Assembly: GCA_017461665.1 (NCBI GenBank)
Contig: JAFTXI010000030.1
Coordinates: forward strand, 142,781 to 206,780
Reading direction: 5' to 3'
Source of the DNA: Bacteroidales bacterium
GTDB taxonomy: Bacteria; Bacteroidota; Bacteroidia; Bacteroidales; F082
Length of the DNA stretch: 64,000 nt
In this document: one piece after another, positions 1 through 7,817 of the stretch
Position numbering within the stretch: the stretch's first letter is position 1
Layout: the number at the start of each line of letters is the position of its first letter
Program-made: the position numbers and the translations under genes
The notes under the pieces: generated by a model
Told to the model about the DNA's origin: nothing
Seen by the model: only the letters and a program-made list of their open reading frames with translations
Databases searched by the model: none

Positions 1-1748
1 ATAGGACCTTTCTTGAAGTTGACTTGTCCGTAGAGTTTCGTTGTCAAGGTGCTCGACACGTCGAAGCTGAAGACGTTCCTGAATTGGTTTATGGTGTCGG
101 TTCTGAGATAGCCTCCATTAGGCATAGTGCTGTCGTTGATCCATTCTTTCTCGAAGTATCTGAAATACATCCTGTCTAAGATGGTTGCCGATGTTGTCCA
201 GGTGATATGTTTAAACAGTTTCACCGGCATGCTGATAGGTATTCTATGTTGTATTCCGTTTTGGAGATTGTCTAACCAGTTAGGTTTGAAATAAAGACTA
301 TCAGCCATGCTCATATAGTTTTTTGCGTTGGCGGTATAACTTATGTAAAGGTCTTTATACCATCTTTTCTTAGCAGGATTACCGACATTCTTCAAAGGAT
401 AGATGCGGTTCATGCTGAGTGTGAGTTCGGGTAACGTCACCGTCATGATATGAGTGAGCGTGTTTTGACTATGACTCGCGTTGGCGGTGAAGTTGAACAG
501 ATTCCCGAAGCTCGTCTGATATGCGATACTCGACTGGAAAGTGTTGCTGAGATATTCGTTCGACGAGATGGCGTTGTATTTGTTATAGTTGGAACTTACG
601 ATATAGACGTCGGCGGAGAATGACGACTTCGGTCTTGCCTTTGGGTCTTGCTTGTGAACCCAACGTACCTTGAAGTCGGTACTCTCGTTATAGTCGGCGG
701 AGCCTTTTGTGCCTATCTTATTCACTGCGTAACTTCCTGAGAAGGAGCCGTTGTAGGCGTAACGCTTATTATAACGCAAGGTAGGCTTGACAGCCCAGCT
801 GCCGCGTGTGTAGATGTCACCGACGAGTTGTAAATCGACGTGTTCGTTGATGCCCCAATAGAAACCTCCGTTCTCGAGATAGAATCCTCTGTTGGCTGAC
901 TCGCCCCACGAAGGTACCAAGATACCGTTACGTTGTCCCTTAGAGTTCGGGAAGATGCCGAAAGGAACGCCAATAGGCAGAGGCGTCTCTTCTAACTTGA
1001 AATATGCCGGACCGGTAACAATCTTATCATCAGGAATGACTTTAGCCTTACCAAAATGAAACTCGTAATGAGGATGTTCAGGATTACTGCAAGTGGTATA
1101 GGAACCCGATTTTATATTGATGGTGTTGTCGTCCATCTTTTTGATTCTCGAGCCGTGGATGTAACCCATCGCATCTTCGGTAAACACCTTGGTGATGATA
1201 CCTTTCTTGGTGTCGAAGTTGAATGTCATCGACTCGGAATGATATTTTTGGTCGCCTTCCAAAAAGATAGGTGTGCCATAAAGTCTTCCTGTAGAATCTA
1301 AGAGACCCTTGGCGAAGACGGTGCGTTTGTCGAAGTCGAACTCGATAAAGGCTGCCTCAATGGTGATGTCTTCATAAACGACTTTGGCATCACCGTAATA
1401 ATAAATCTTGTTGTTCTTAAAATCTTGTACGGTAGAATCGTTGCAGGAACGTTCAATCTTATCGTCGATGAAAGATTCATTAGCAGGTTCTTTCTTTGGT
1501 GTTACGTTTTTTGCGACAGAATCAACGGCTGAAGTATCGATGATTTGAACTGACGAGGAATCAGGATTTGTTTTTACACTATCGATAATTATTTCGGGGA
1601 GAGAATCGTTGACGAGACTGTCGATAGTAGAGACATTATCCTGATTTTCTTCAACCTCATTGATATGCTTAACAGTCTTACAACCTGATAATATCAAGGA
1701 AGTTATAAAGAAAAAAACAAGAAAATATTTATATGTCTTACTCCTCAA
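1..1748 (-). CDS. lptD: LPS-assembly outer membrane protein LptD, partial (3' end beyond window)
   Basis: The minus-strand frame is open from about 1751 to the left edge and reads as an OstA/LptD-type protein: an N-terminal beta-jellyroll part (short strands such as KIYYYGDAKVVYEDITIEA) followed by barrel sequence rich in aromatic and Asn/Thr residues. In Gram-negatives LptD inserts lipopolysaccharide into the outer leaflet. The N-terminus reads LRSKTYKYFLVFFFITSL then ILSGC, a hydrophobic signal ending in a lipobox-like LSGC. No ATG exists before about residue 130, and an in-frame TAA lies four codons upstream, so the start must be one of two adjacent TTG codons (1751 or 1748). It is divergent from the amidase gene with a promoter-like TATATTTG at 1782-1789. 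The family call is good; lipidation and the start codon are inference. Confidence 0.85.
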   Translation of the reverse strand, partial: MRSKTYKYFLVFFFITSLILSGCKTVKHINEVEENQDNVSTIDSLVNDSLPEIIIDSVKTNPDSSSVQIIDTSAVDSVAKNVTPKKEPANESFIDDKIERSCNDSTVQDFKNNKIYYYGDAKVVYEDITIEAAFIEFDFDKRTVFAKGLLDSTGRLYGTPIFLEGDQKYHSESMTFNFDTKKGIITKVFTEDAMGYIHGSRIKKMDDNTINIKSGSYTTCSNPEHPHYEFHFGKAKVIPDDKIVTGPAYFKLEETPLPIGVPFGIFPNSKGQRNGILVPSWGESANRGFYLENGGFYWGINEHVDLQLVGDIYTRGSWAVKPTLRYNKRYAYNGSFSGSYAVNKIGTKGSADYNESTDFKVRWVHKQDPKARPKSSFSADVYIVSSNYNKYNAISSNEYLSNTFQSSIAYQTSFGNLFNFTANASHSQNTLTHIMTVTLPELTLSMNRIYPLKNVGNPAKKRWYKDLYISYTANAKNYMSMADSLYFKPNWLDNLQNGIQHRIPISMPVKLFKHITWTTSATILDRMYFRYFEKEWINDSTMPNGGYLRTDTINQFRNVFSFDVSSTLTTKLYGQVNFKKGP

Positions 1749-1760
1749 CAATTTATTTTA

Positions 1761-1768
1761 TATTTTTG
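1761..1768 (+). promoter_or_regulatory. Bacteroidota -7 element for the amidase/MCE/OstA run
   Basis: TATTTTTG fits TAnnTTTG, the known Bacteroidota sigma-ABfr -7 consensus, 30 nt before the ATG at 1798. It supports that ATG over the one at 1660, which lies upstream of the promoter and inside lptD. Confidence 0.6.
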
Positions 1769-1781
1769 TAGAAAATTTATG

Positions 1782-1789
1782 CAAATATA
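1782..1789 (-). promoter_or_regulatory. Bacteroidota -7 element for lptD
   Basis: On the minus strand this reads TATATTTG, a match to TAnnTTTG, about 30 nt before the TTG start of lptD. It interleaves with the plus-strand element at 1761-1768, so the two envelope transcripts diverge from a ~50-bp region. Confidence 0.55.
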
Positions 1790-1797
1790 CGTTTCTT

Positions 1798-2889
1798 ATG
1801 CTTAACTTTCGACGAATTTCTGAAAAACGATTGATTTTATTTTTTCTTGTCTTGATAATCAATTTTATTTTTTGTTTCAAGATTGAAGCACAGACGGGAA
1901 AGAAAATCACTACTGTCGTTATTGATGCAGGTCATGGTGGTAAAGATCCGGGTGCGGTAGGTAGAAAGACCAAGGAAAAAGACGTCACTTTGAAGGTGGC
2001 GAAGATGACTGGCGATTATATAAAACAGTATTGTCCTGATGTGAAAGTCGTTTACACCCGTAGCAGCGATGTCTTTCTTACACTCCAAAAAAGAGCGCAG
2101 ATAGCCAATGATAATAATGCGGATTTGTTTATATCGATACATTGTAATGCCACAAAATCTACTAATGTACAAGGCGTTGAGACTTTCGTGATGGGTGAGC
2201 ATAAAAACGCTTCTAACTTGGAAGTCGCTAAGTTGGAAAACGCAGCTATCTTGTATGAAGACGACGCTGCAAACTCTTACGACGGATTCGATGTTAATAG
2301 TACAGAGGCTTACATCATGCTGAGTTTTTTTCAAAGTGAGTTTAAAAACTCTTCATTAGAATTTGCAGAACATGTTCAAAATCAGTTGGTACAAAGAGTA
2401 GGACGTAAAGACAGAGGCGTGCAACAAGCAGGGTTCTTAGTCCTTCATAAAACCGCTATGCCTTCAGTCTTGGTTGAGATAGGATTCCTCTCAAATCCGG
2501 CTGAAGAGAATTTCCTTAACTCCAAAGATGGTCAGACTTATATAGCCTCGGCTTTGTTCAGAGCCTTCCGCGACTATAAGAAAGAATACGAGAAAGATAA
2601 TGCCATAGAAGGCGATGCCTACGAAAAAATCGATAAGCCCCAAATCATTGACGCCAATAAGATTGTTTATAAGGTACAGATTGAGAGCAGAAGTAGGAAG
2701 TTGGATAATGCTTCTCAACAATATAAAGGTTTGGAAAATATTGACTTTTATGAACATAATGGACAATATAAATACACGGCTGGAGTTTTCTATACCAAGA
2801 AAGAAGCCGACGAATACTGTAAGAAGGTGAGAGCTAAAGGTTATAGCAGCGCCTTTGTCGTGTCGTTTAAAAATGGAATAAGACAATAA
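1798..2889 (+). CDS. N-acetylmuramoyl-L-alanine amidase (Amidase_3, AmiC type)
   Basis: This zinc amidase cleaves the amide bond between muramic acid and the stem peptide of peptidoglycan. A hydrophobic N-terminal segment (LILFFLVLIINFIFCF, ending near EAQT) acts as signal peptide. The catalytic core begins VVIDAGHGGKDPGAVG (first zinc His in GHGG), continues with KEKDVTLKVAK (second zinc ligand Glu), FISIHCNA (zinc His) and ends with SVLVEIGFLSN (catalytic Glu). The last ~90 residues (KIVYKVQIESRSRKL to SSAFVV) look like a SPOR-type glycan-binding domain. The start at 1798 is chosen because the frame extends to 1660 only through lptD and past the promoter. It is followed after 11 nt by the MCE gene. 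Confidence 0.9.
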   Translation: MLNFRRISEKRLILFFLVLIINFIFCFKIEAQTGKKITTVVIDAGHGGKDPGAVGRKTKEKDVTLKVAKMTGDYIKQYCPDVKVVYTRSSDVFLTLQKRAQIANDNNADLFISIHCNATKSTNVQGVETFVMGEHKNASNLEVAKLENAAILYEDDAANSYDGFDVNSTEAYIMLSFFQSEFKNSSLEFAEHVQNQLVQRVGRKDRGVQQAGFLVLHKTAMPSVLVEIGFLSNPAEENFLNSKDGQTYIASALFRAFRDYKKEYEKDNAIEGDAYEKIDKPQIIDANKIVYKVQIESRSRKLDNASQQYKGLENIDFYEHNGQYKYTAGVFYTKKEADEYCKKVRAKGYSSAFVVSFKNGIRQ

Positions 2890-2900
2890 AAAATAACAAA

Positions 2901-3803
2901 ATGAAAGAGAGAACAAAGTCTATATTGGTAGCGTTGTCGTTCATAGCTGCCTTGCTGTTGTTTATATGGGGATTTAACTTCTTGAAAGGTAAATCGATAC
3001 TTCGTAACCAATATAATTTTTATGCAGTTTATGAAAACACAAAAGGTCTGCTGCCCGGCGACCTTGTCACCATCAACGGGATGCAGGTGGGAACAGTGAG
3101 TTCGCTGAAATTCCATCCAAGTCAGGACGGCTCCATAGTGGTGGCTTTCGTTATGAACAAAGATTTGGATGTCCCGAGAAACACCGTCGTCAATCTTGCA
3201 TCGAGTCTCACAGGCTCGGTGAGTCTGGAACTCGTGTTAGGCGACTCTCCGCTACTCGCAGAAAACGACGACACTCTTACCTCTGCTTACGACAACGGAA
3301 CAATGGGAATGATAACAGAGACTTTGGTGCCTCTTAAAAACAGCCTGCAGACTCTGCTTAACTCTCTCAACGACTTGACAGCAAACCTCAACGACTTGCT
3401 GAATCAGAATCTTAAAAACGATATTAACAAAGGCGTAAGCAGTTTCGCTTCCTCAATGGAAAATATAAATGCAATTTCCAACGACCTGCAATATCTCACA
3501 GATAAGGAAAACGGAAAACTCACTGTGGTTGTCAACAACTTGGAGACAATAACAAACGACTTCTCCGCAGTTAGCGATTCTTTGAAGGAAATAGATTACA
3601 CACATTTGGTCAACTCTTTGGAGAACACCATCGCCGAGTTCAATATCTTGCTTGAAGGTATCAACAATGGCGAAGGCAGCGTCGGCAGATTAGTGAAAGA
3701 AGACTCGTTGTATAACAACATCAATACCACTGTTGAGACACTTCAGTCTCTTTTGGAAGAGATAAAGGCTAATCCCAAAAAGATAAAACTAAGTGTTTTT
3801 TGA
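2901..3803 (+). CDS. MCE/MlaD family lipid-transport protein
   Basis: A single N-terminal membrane anchor (ILVALSFIAALLLFIWGFNF, about residues 8-27) is followed by one MlaD/MCE domain (YAVYENTKGLLPGDLVTING through VSLELVLGD, about residues 42-115) and a long helical C-terminal region. MCE proteins form periplasmic rings or tubes that move phospholipids between membranes, usually with an MlaE permease and MlaF ATPase; those partners are not in this window. Its place between a cell-wall amidase and an OstA-like protein supports an envelope role. Length (300 aa) is normal for single-MCE proteins of Bacteroidota. Confidence 0.85.
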   Translation: MKERTKSILVALSFIAALLLFIWGFNFLKGKSILRNQYNFYAVYENTKGLLPGDLVTINGMQVGTVSSLKFHPSQDGSIVVAFVMNKDLDVPRNTVVNLASSLTGSVSLELVLGDSPLLAENDDTLTSAYDNGTMGMITETLVPLKNSLQTLLNSLNDLTANLNDLLNQNLKNDINKGVSSFASSMENINAISNDLQYLTDKENGKLTVVVNNLETITNDFSAVSDSLKEIDYTHLVNSLENTIAEFNILLEGINNGEGSVGRLVKEDSLYNNINTTVETLQSLLEEIKANPKKIKLSVF

Positions 3804-3840
3804 TTAATTAGGAATTAGGAATTAGGAATGAGGAATGATT

Positions 3841-3884
3841 GTAGAGACGCGTCAACAACACCATGGAAAATGTTGACACGTCTC
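3841..3884 (+). repeat. GAGACG stem-loop element, short-loop variant
   Basis: GTAGAGACGCGTCAACA and TGTTGACACGTCTC form inverted arms around a short loop starting with ACC. It directly follows a run of TTAGGAA-type units (3808-3838) after the MCE stop codon and is oriented with transcription. Confidence 0.75.
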
Positions 3885-3903
3885 AAAAATAATAGAAGTA
3901 AAC

Positions 3904-3959
3904 GTAGAGACGTATCAACGATACCAATGACAATTAACAATATATCGTTGCTGCGTCTC
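3904..3959 (+). repeat. GAGACG stem-loop element, full-length
   Basis: The left end GTAGAGACGTATCAACGATA pairs with TATCGTTGCTGCGTCTC; the inner arms CAACGATA/TATCGTTG are perfectly complementary, while TAT/CTG forms an internal mismatch shared by other copies. The loop carries ACC and a TTAACAAT segment. It lies between the MCE and OstA-like genes, sense to both. Confidence 0.8.
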
Positions 3960-3977
3960 AATAATTGACAATTAAAA

Positions 3978-5474
3978 ATGAAAAATTTTATCTCAATAAT
4001 ATTATTGATATTTATTTTTGGCAATGTCTCTGCTCAGAATGGAAAGACAACGATTCATATCTTGAACGCCGACAGAGCTGACTACGACGAGCGTCTTGGA
4101 AAAAATGTGCAGCGTCTGATTGGTAACGTGGTGATGCGTCAAGATTCGACTTATTTCTATAGCGACAGTGCGTATTATAATGAAAAGACTAAATTTTTTG
4201 ATGGCTTTGGTAACGTACATATTAAAGTCAATGATAGTACTGATATTTATAGTAAACTGTTGAAATATAATGGAGAGACTAAGTTCGCGGAGCTTTTTCA
4301 CGATGTGATACTCAAAGACGACTCTACGGTCTTAAACACCGAATATATGACTTACGACAGAGTGAAACATCTCGCCACTTATCCTAACAAGGGAACCATC
4401 ACGCGCAACGACAAGAAGTTAGTCAGCAAGAAAGGTTATTATCGCGACGATATTAAGGTGGTTTATTTTAGAAGAGACGTCGTCGGAACTATGCCCGATT
4501 ATAAGATAGTCTCCGACACTTTGGTTTATGACACCGACAACGAGATGATGTATTTCTACGGACCGACGACGATATATAATAAGGAGAATACTTTGTTAGG
4601 AAATTATGGTTGGTACAACACAGAGAGTGAGTTAGCTTATCTGGATAAGAGAGCGACGCTACGTAACAAGGAGCAGCTGATGATTGCCGACACTATGTAT
4701 TACAACAAGAAGACAGGTTATGCTAAAGCCTTGAGCGACGTTATTATAGAAGATACTACCAACAATGCTATGCTGAGAGGCGAGTTTGCAGAGATGTGGA
4801 GAAAACTCGGCATGTGTATGATGACAGATAATCTGAGAGCATATTATTATGAGGAGATAGACACGCTCTTTGCCAAAGCCGATACTGTCTATCTTTACTT
4901 CGATACTGTTACCAACGATGTCCAGCGCATCAAGGCGTTTCATAATGTTAGATTCTTCAGAAACGACATTCAAGGTCGATGCGACTCTCTGTATTATGCC
5001 GTCGCCGATTCGGCAGTATATATGAGAGTTAATCCTATTATCTGGGCAGAAGACACTCAGATGACCGGCGACTCGATAAACATAATAGTCAAAGACCAAG
5101 CCATAGATAGTATGTTGTTGTATCCTAATGCTTTTATCATTCAGCAAGATACGATAAAAGGATTTAACCAGGTGAAGGGAAAACAAGTGACTGTATATTT
5201 CAAAGGCAACGAGATTGACCATCTCTTCAATGAAGGAAACGCAGAGACCGTTTATTGGCTTCGCGACGACGATGGCAGCCTGATAGGTGTAAATTTCTCG
5301 CAGTCGGCAGAGATGGATATAAAGATGAAAAACAAGCAGATCTCCGACATAAAATACTACAAGAATATCAAAGAGACTTTATATCCGGAGAAACAACTGA
5401 AAGAAAATCAGGAATATCTCAAAGGATTTTTCTGGAAAGAAGACGAGAAACCAAAGAGAGATGATTTTAACTAG
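3978..5474 (+). CDS. OstA-like (LptA/OstA beta-jellyroll) exported protein
   Basis: A signal peptide (MKNFISIILLIFIFGNVSAQ) is followed by about 470 residues of short repeated beta-strand units, for example NVVMRQDSTYFYSDSAYYN, FDGFGNVHIK and KTGYAKALSDVIIED, typical of the OstA/LptA family that forms the periplasmic LPS bridge. Bacteroidota commonly have a long OstA-like protein near lptD, so a role in LPS or lipid export is likely. The C-terminus is charged (KEDEKPKRDDFN). The gene is separated from the MCE gene by two stem-loop repeats, and the ATG follows an ACAATTAAAA unit. The exact role relative to canonical LptA is not settled by sequence. Confidence 0.8.
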   Translation: MKNFISIILLIFIFGNVSAQNGKTTIHILNADRADYDERLGKNVQRLIGNVVMRQDSTYFYSDSAYYNEKTKFFDGFGNVHIKVNDSTDIYSKLLKYNGETKFAELFHDVILKDDSTVLNTEYMTYDRVKHLATYPNKGTITRNDKKLVSKKGYYRDDIKVVYFRRDVVGTMPDYKIVSDTLVYDTDNEMMYFYGPTTIYNKENTLLGNYGWYNTESELAYLDKRATLRNKEQLMIADTMYYNKKTGYAKALSDVIIEDTTNNAMLRGEFAEMWRKLGMCMMTDNLRAYYYEEIDTLFAKADTVYLYFDTVTNDVQRIKAFHNVRFFRNDIQGRCDSLYYAVADSAVYMRVNPIIWAEDTQMTGDSINIIVKDQAIDSMLLYPNAFIIQQDTIKGFNQVKGKQVTVYFKGNEIDHLFNEGNAETVYWLRDDDGSLIGVNFSQSAEMDIKMKNKQISDIKYYKNIKETLYPEKQLKENQEYLKGFFWKEDEKPKRDDFN

Positions 5475-5498
5475 GAATTTAGGAGTTAGGAATTGTAA

Positions 5499-5517
5499 GG
5501 ACACATCGCATGTGTCC
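5499..5517 (+). repeat. Short GGACACAT palindrome
   Basis: GGACACAT-CGC-ATGTGTCC is a perfect 8-bp hairpin. It is preceded by TAGGAATT/TTAGGAATTG units just after the OstA-like stop codon and followed directly by the next stem-loop, as also seen in reverse at 41545-41595. Confidence 0.7.
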
Positions 5518-5518
5518 A

Positions 5519-5574
5519 GTAGAGACGTATCAACAGCACCTAAAAGAATAAACAAGAAGTTGTTGCTGCGTCTC
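5519..5574 (+). repeat. GAGACG stem-loop element, full-length
   Basis: GTAGAGACGTATCAACA pairs with TGTTGCTGCGTCTC around a loop with ACC and AATAAACAA. A second right-end copy (CTGCGTCTC) follows at 5582-5590. It lies 3' of the OstA-like gene in sense orientation. Confidence 0.75.
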
Positions 5575-5640
5575 ATATAAACTGCGTCTCATGAATTAAC
5601 GATTTACAATTTATAGACGTATTTTTACGTCCTATTTTAA

Positions 5641-5845
5641 TTTAAGGGGACTTCTATAAATTCCCCGTTTAAATAAATTTAGACAATCATTATAAAAACT
5701 TTTGCGTGCTTTATGTTTCTCTTTGGAATTTTTTTGCCATTCTTTCAATCACATAGCTCGCTATGCTCTTTCAAGAAAAACAAAAATCTTCTCAAAGATA
5801 AATTCATAAATCACTCGCAAAGCAATTTATAGAAATTCCCTTAAA
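5641..5845. mobile_element. MITE-like long imperfect hairpin (~205 bp)
   Basis: The ends are inverted: TTTAAGGGGACTTCTATAA at the left and the complement of TTATAGAAATTCCCTTAAA at the right, with two differences. Inside, TTTGCGTGCTTTATG near the left has a diverged inverted partner near CATAAATCACTCGCAAA at the right, and the centre holds CATAGCTCGCTATG, so the whole unit could fold on itself. There is no coding capacity. It sits in the 454-bp gap between the OstA-like gene and sdaA. MITE status is inference; no transposase or clear target duplication is visible. Confidence 0.5.
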
Positions 5846-5885
5846 ATCGTTGCAATTTTTCCTGTCAAATAACATTTTATTTTCT

Positions 5886-5893
5886 TAAATTTG
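5886..5893 (+). promoter_or_regulatory. -7 element for L-serine dehydratase
   Basis: TAAATTTG matches TAnnTTTG 35 nt before the sdaA ATG. Confidence 0.55.
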
Positions 5894-5928
5894 TAACATA
5901 AAAACAATTAAGAAATAGCGTTACTAAA

Positions 5929-7140
5929 ATGAAGACTATTAAAGAATTATATCGCATCGGTCATGGTCCTTCGAGCAGTCATACCATGGCTCCGCGTTTT
6001 GCTTCTGAACAATTCTTGGCTCGTCATGACGAAGCTGCTCGTTTTGAGGTTGTTTTGTACGGAAGCCTTGCTGCCACAGGGAAAGGTCACTTGACAGACA
6101 AAGCTATTTTAGATGTACTTGAAAAGAAAGCTCCTGTAAAGATAGAGTGGAAACCGGATATTTTCCTACCATATCATCCCAATGGAATGACATTTAAGTC
6201 GTTCGATTCTGATGATAATATGACAGAAGAATGGACGGTATATAGTGTTGGCGGTGGTGCTCTTGAAGAAGAAGGTAAGCCCGCTATGTTGCCCGACATT
6301 TATCCTATCACCAAGATGACAGAGATTCTCAACTGGTGTGAGGATTCCGGTAAGACATATTGGGAATATGTCCAAGACTCGGAGAATGATCCATATCTGA
6401 TGGATTATCTTGAGACTGTATGGGATACTATGCAGGCAGCCGTTGAGCGCGGCATTCAGACAGAGGGTCGTCTTCCAGGGCCGCTCAATCTGCCGCGCAA
6501 AGCAGCTACTTATCATATCAAGGCACATGGTTTTCAATATACATTGAAGAGTCGAGGCTTGGTGTTCTCTTACGCTCTCGCTGTCAGTGAGGAGAATGCT
6601 TCCGGCGGTCTGATAGTGACGGCGCCCACCTGCGGCTCGAGCGGTGTGTTGCCGGCGGTGCTCTATCATGGAGCCAAGGCTTACGAATTTCCGAAGGCAC
6701 GAATACTCAAAGCCTTGGCGACAGCAGCCCTCGTGGGTAACATCGCCAAGACTAACGCCTCTATCTCCGGCGCTGAGGTGGGCTGCCAGGGTGAGGTGGG
6801 CGTCGCCTGTGCTATGGCAGCGGCAGCAGTATGTCAGCTCTTCGGCGGCAGCTGCGCACAGATTGAATACGCAGCAGAGATGGCTCTCGAACATCACCTC
6901 GGAATGACATGCGACCCAGTGTGCGGACTCGTCCAGATTCCTTGCATTGAACGTAATGCCTTCGCAGCAGCACGCGCCATGGACGCTAACATCTTCGCTA
7001 CCTTCACCGACGGAACTCATAGAGTGTCGTACGATAAAGTCGTCGATACGATGAAAAGAACAGGTCACGATATGCCGCTGCTCTACAGAGAGACTTCAAT
7101 AGGCGGACTCGCCAGCGAATACGAACAAATGGATTATTAA
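5929..7140 (+). CDS. sdaA: L-serine ammonia-lyase, iron-sulfur type, single chain
   Basis: The enzyme converts L-serine to pyruvate and ammonia with an oxygen-labile 4Fe-4S cluster. The beta domain opens with [17 protein letters not shown], typical of the family's SSSHT signature. The alpha domain carries [28 protein letters not shown] and [20 protein letters not shown], with the cysteines expected to bind the cluster. Length (403 aa) fits the fused alpha-beta form. It has its own promoter-like element and is followed by a period-8 repeat and the thpR gene. It would feed serine, freed by the peptidases of this region, into fermentation. Confidence 0.95.
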   Translation: MKTIKELYRIGHGPSSSHTMAPRFASEQFLARHDEAARFEVVLYGSLAATGKGHLTDKAILDVLEKKAPVKIEWKPDIFLPYHPNGMTFKSFDSDDNMTEEWTVYSVGGGALEEEGKPAMLPDIYPITKMTEILNWCEDSGKTYWEYVQDSENDPYLMDYLETVWDTMQAAVERGIQTEGRLPGPLNLPRKAATYHIKAHGFQYTLKSRGLVFSYALAVSEENASGGLIVTAPTCGSSGVLPAVLYHGAKAYEFPKARILKALATAALVGNIAKTNASISGAEVGCQGEVGVACAMAAAAVCQLFGGSCAQIEYAAEMALEHHLGMTCDPVCGLVQIPCIERNAFAAARAMDANIFATFTDGTHRVSYDKVVDTMKRTGHDMPLLYRETSIGGLASEYEQMDY

Positions 7141-7143
7141 TAA

Positions 7144-7199
7144 AGTCTATAAGACAATGAGTCTATAAGTCAATAAATACTCATAGACTCATAGACTCG
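7144..7199. repeat. Period-8 degenerate array (AGTCTATA/AGTCTATG units), partly inverted
   Basis: Units AGTCTATA, AGACAATG, AGTCTATA, AGTCAATA are followed by the inverse CTCATAGA units, so the array can fold into a stem. It fills the space between sdaA and thpR up to 4 nt before the thpR ATG. Confidence 0.7.
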
Positions 7200-7203
7200 T
7201 ACA

Positions 7204-7767
7204 ATGAAAAGATTATTTCTTGCGATACCAATAAAGACTACTGAAAATGGTTTCGTGCCTTTGCTCGATGAATTGAAGCGTCGGCTGGCTCACGAACAGC
7301 ATATCGGTTGGGTGAGACCTAACAATATTCATCTCACCCTGAAATTCATAGGCAGCACCCACTCACATGAGATTCCTAAGATAATTGATGGAGTGGGAGA
7401 GATGCTGAAGAATCATAAGAGCTTCACCATGGATTTCAACAGGACGGGAATATTCGGAAGTCGCTACGCACCTCGTGTCTTATGGCTCGGAATGCAAGAT
7501 ACACCTCAGGAACTCTACGACTTGGAAGAAGATACTCTCACCACATTCGATAAACTCGGTTTCCTCCGCGACCGCCAAAACTTCGTCCCTCATATCACAC
7601 TCGGACGTATCAAAGGTTTGTGCGAGAAACAGTATTTCCAAAAAGTAGTAGCAGGAATAGAACAGAAGTCCTACATACGACAAGAAGTCAAGGAGATAAT
7701 CTTGTTTGAGAGTTTTCTTCGTCCTGAAGGTGCGGTGTATAAGGCTCTTAAAGTATTTAATCTCTAA
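7204..7767 (+). CDS. thpR: RNA 2',3'-cyclic phosphodiesterase (2H family)
   Basis: This 2H phosphoesterase hydrolyses 2',3'-cyclic phosphate ends of RNA and was formerly called 2'-5' RNA ligase. The two HxT motifs are present: HLTLKFIG (H43, T45) and HITLGRIK (H130, T132). It begins MKRLFLAIPI, the usual first strand, and ends in VYKALKVFNL, the usual last strand. Length (187 aa) is normal. The ATG lies 4 nt after a period-8 repeat, so the start region may depend on the repeat for its leader. Confidence 0.9.
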   Translation: MKRLFLAIPIKTTENGFVPLLDELKRRLAHEQHIGWVRPNNIHLTLKFIGSTHSHEIPKIIDGVGEMLKNHKSFTMDFNRTGIFGSRYAPRVLWLGMQDTPQELYDLEEDTLTTFDKLGFLRDRQNFVPHITLGRIKGLCEKQYFQKVVAGIEQKSYIRQEVKEIILFESFLRPEGAVYKALKVFNL

Positions 7768-7784
7768 GAATCTATATTCCCCCA

Positions 7785-7817
7785 AATTATGCATTATGAA
7801 TTATGCATTATGAATTG
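7785..7817. repeat. ATTATGCATTATGAA repeat at the 3' end of the helicase gene
   Basis: Two ATTATGCATTATGAA units overlap the last codons and stop of the minus-strand helicase, which therefore ends AIHNA-stop. A related unit lies at 10272-10293 at the end of the kinase gene. Confidence 0.65.

Noticed and set aside
1837-2334. 165-codon minus-strand frame opposite the amidase gene
   Set aside because: It lies wholly within the amidase core on the other strand and has no recognisable domain.
4659-5222. 187-codon minus-strand frame opposite the OstA-like gene
   Set aside because: Antisense shadow of a gene with clear beta-strand repeats; no family resemblance.
6166-7068. 300-codon minus-strand frame opposite sdaA
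   Set aside because: It is fully antisense to a well-supported L-serine dehydratase, has Cys/His-rich composition typical of shadow frames, and has no promoter or family signature.
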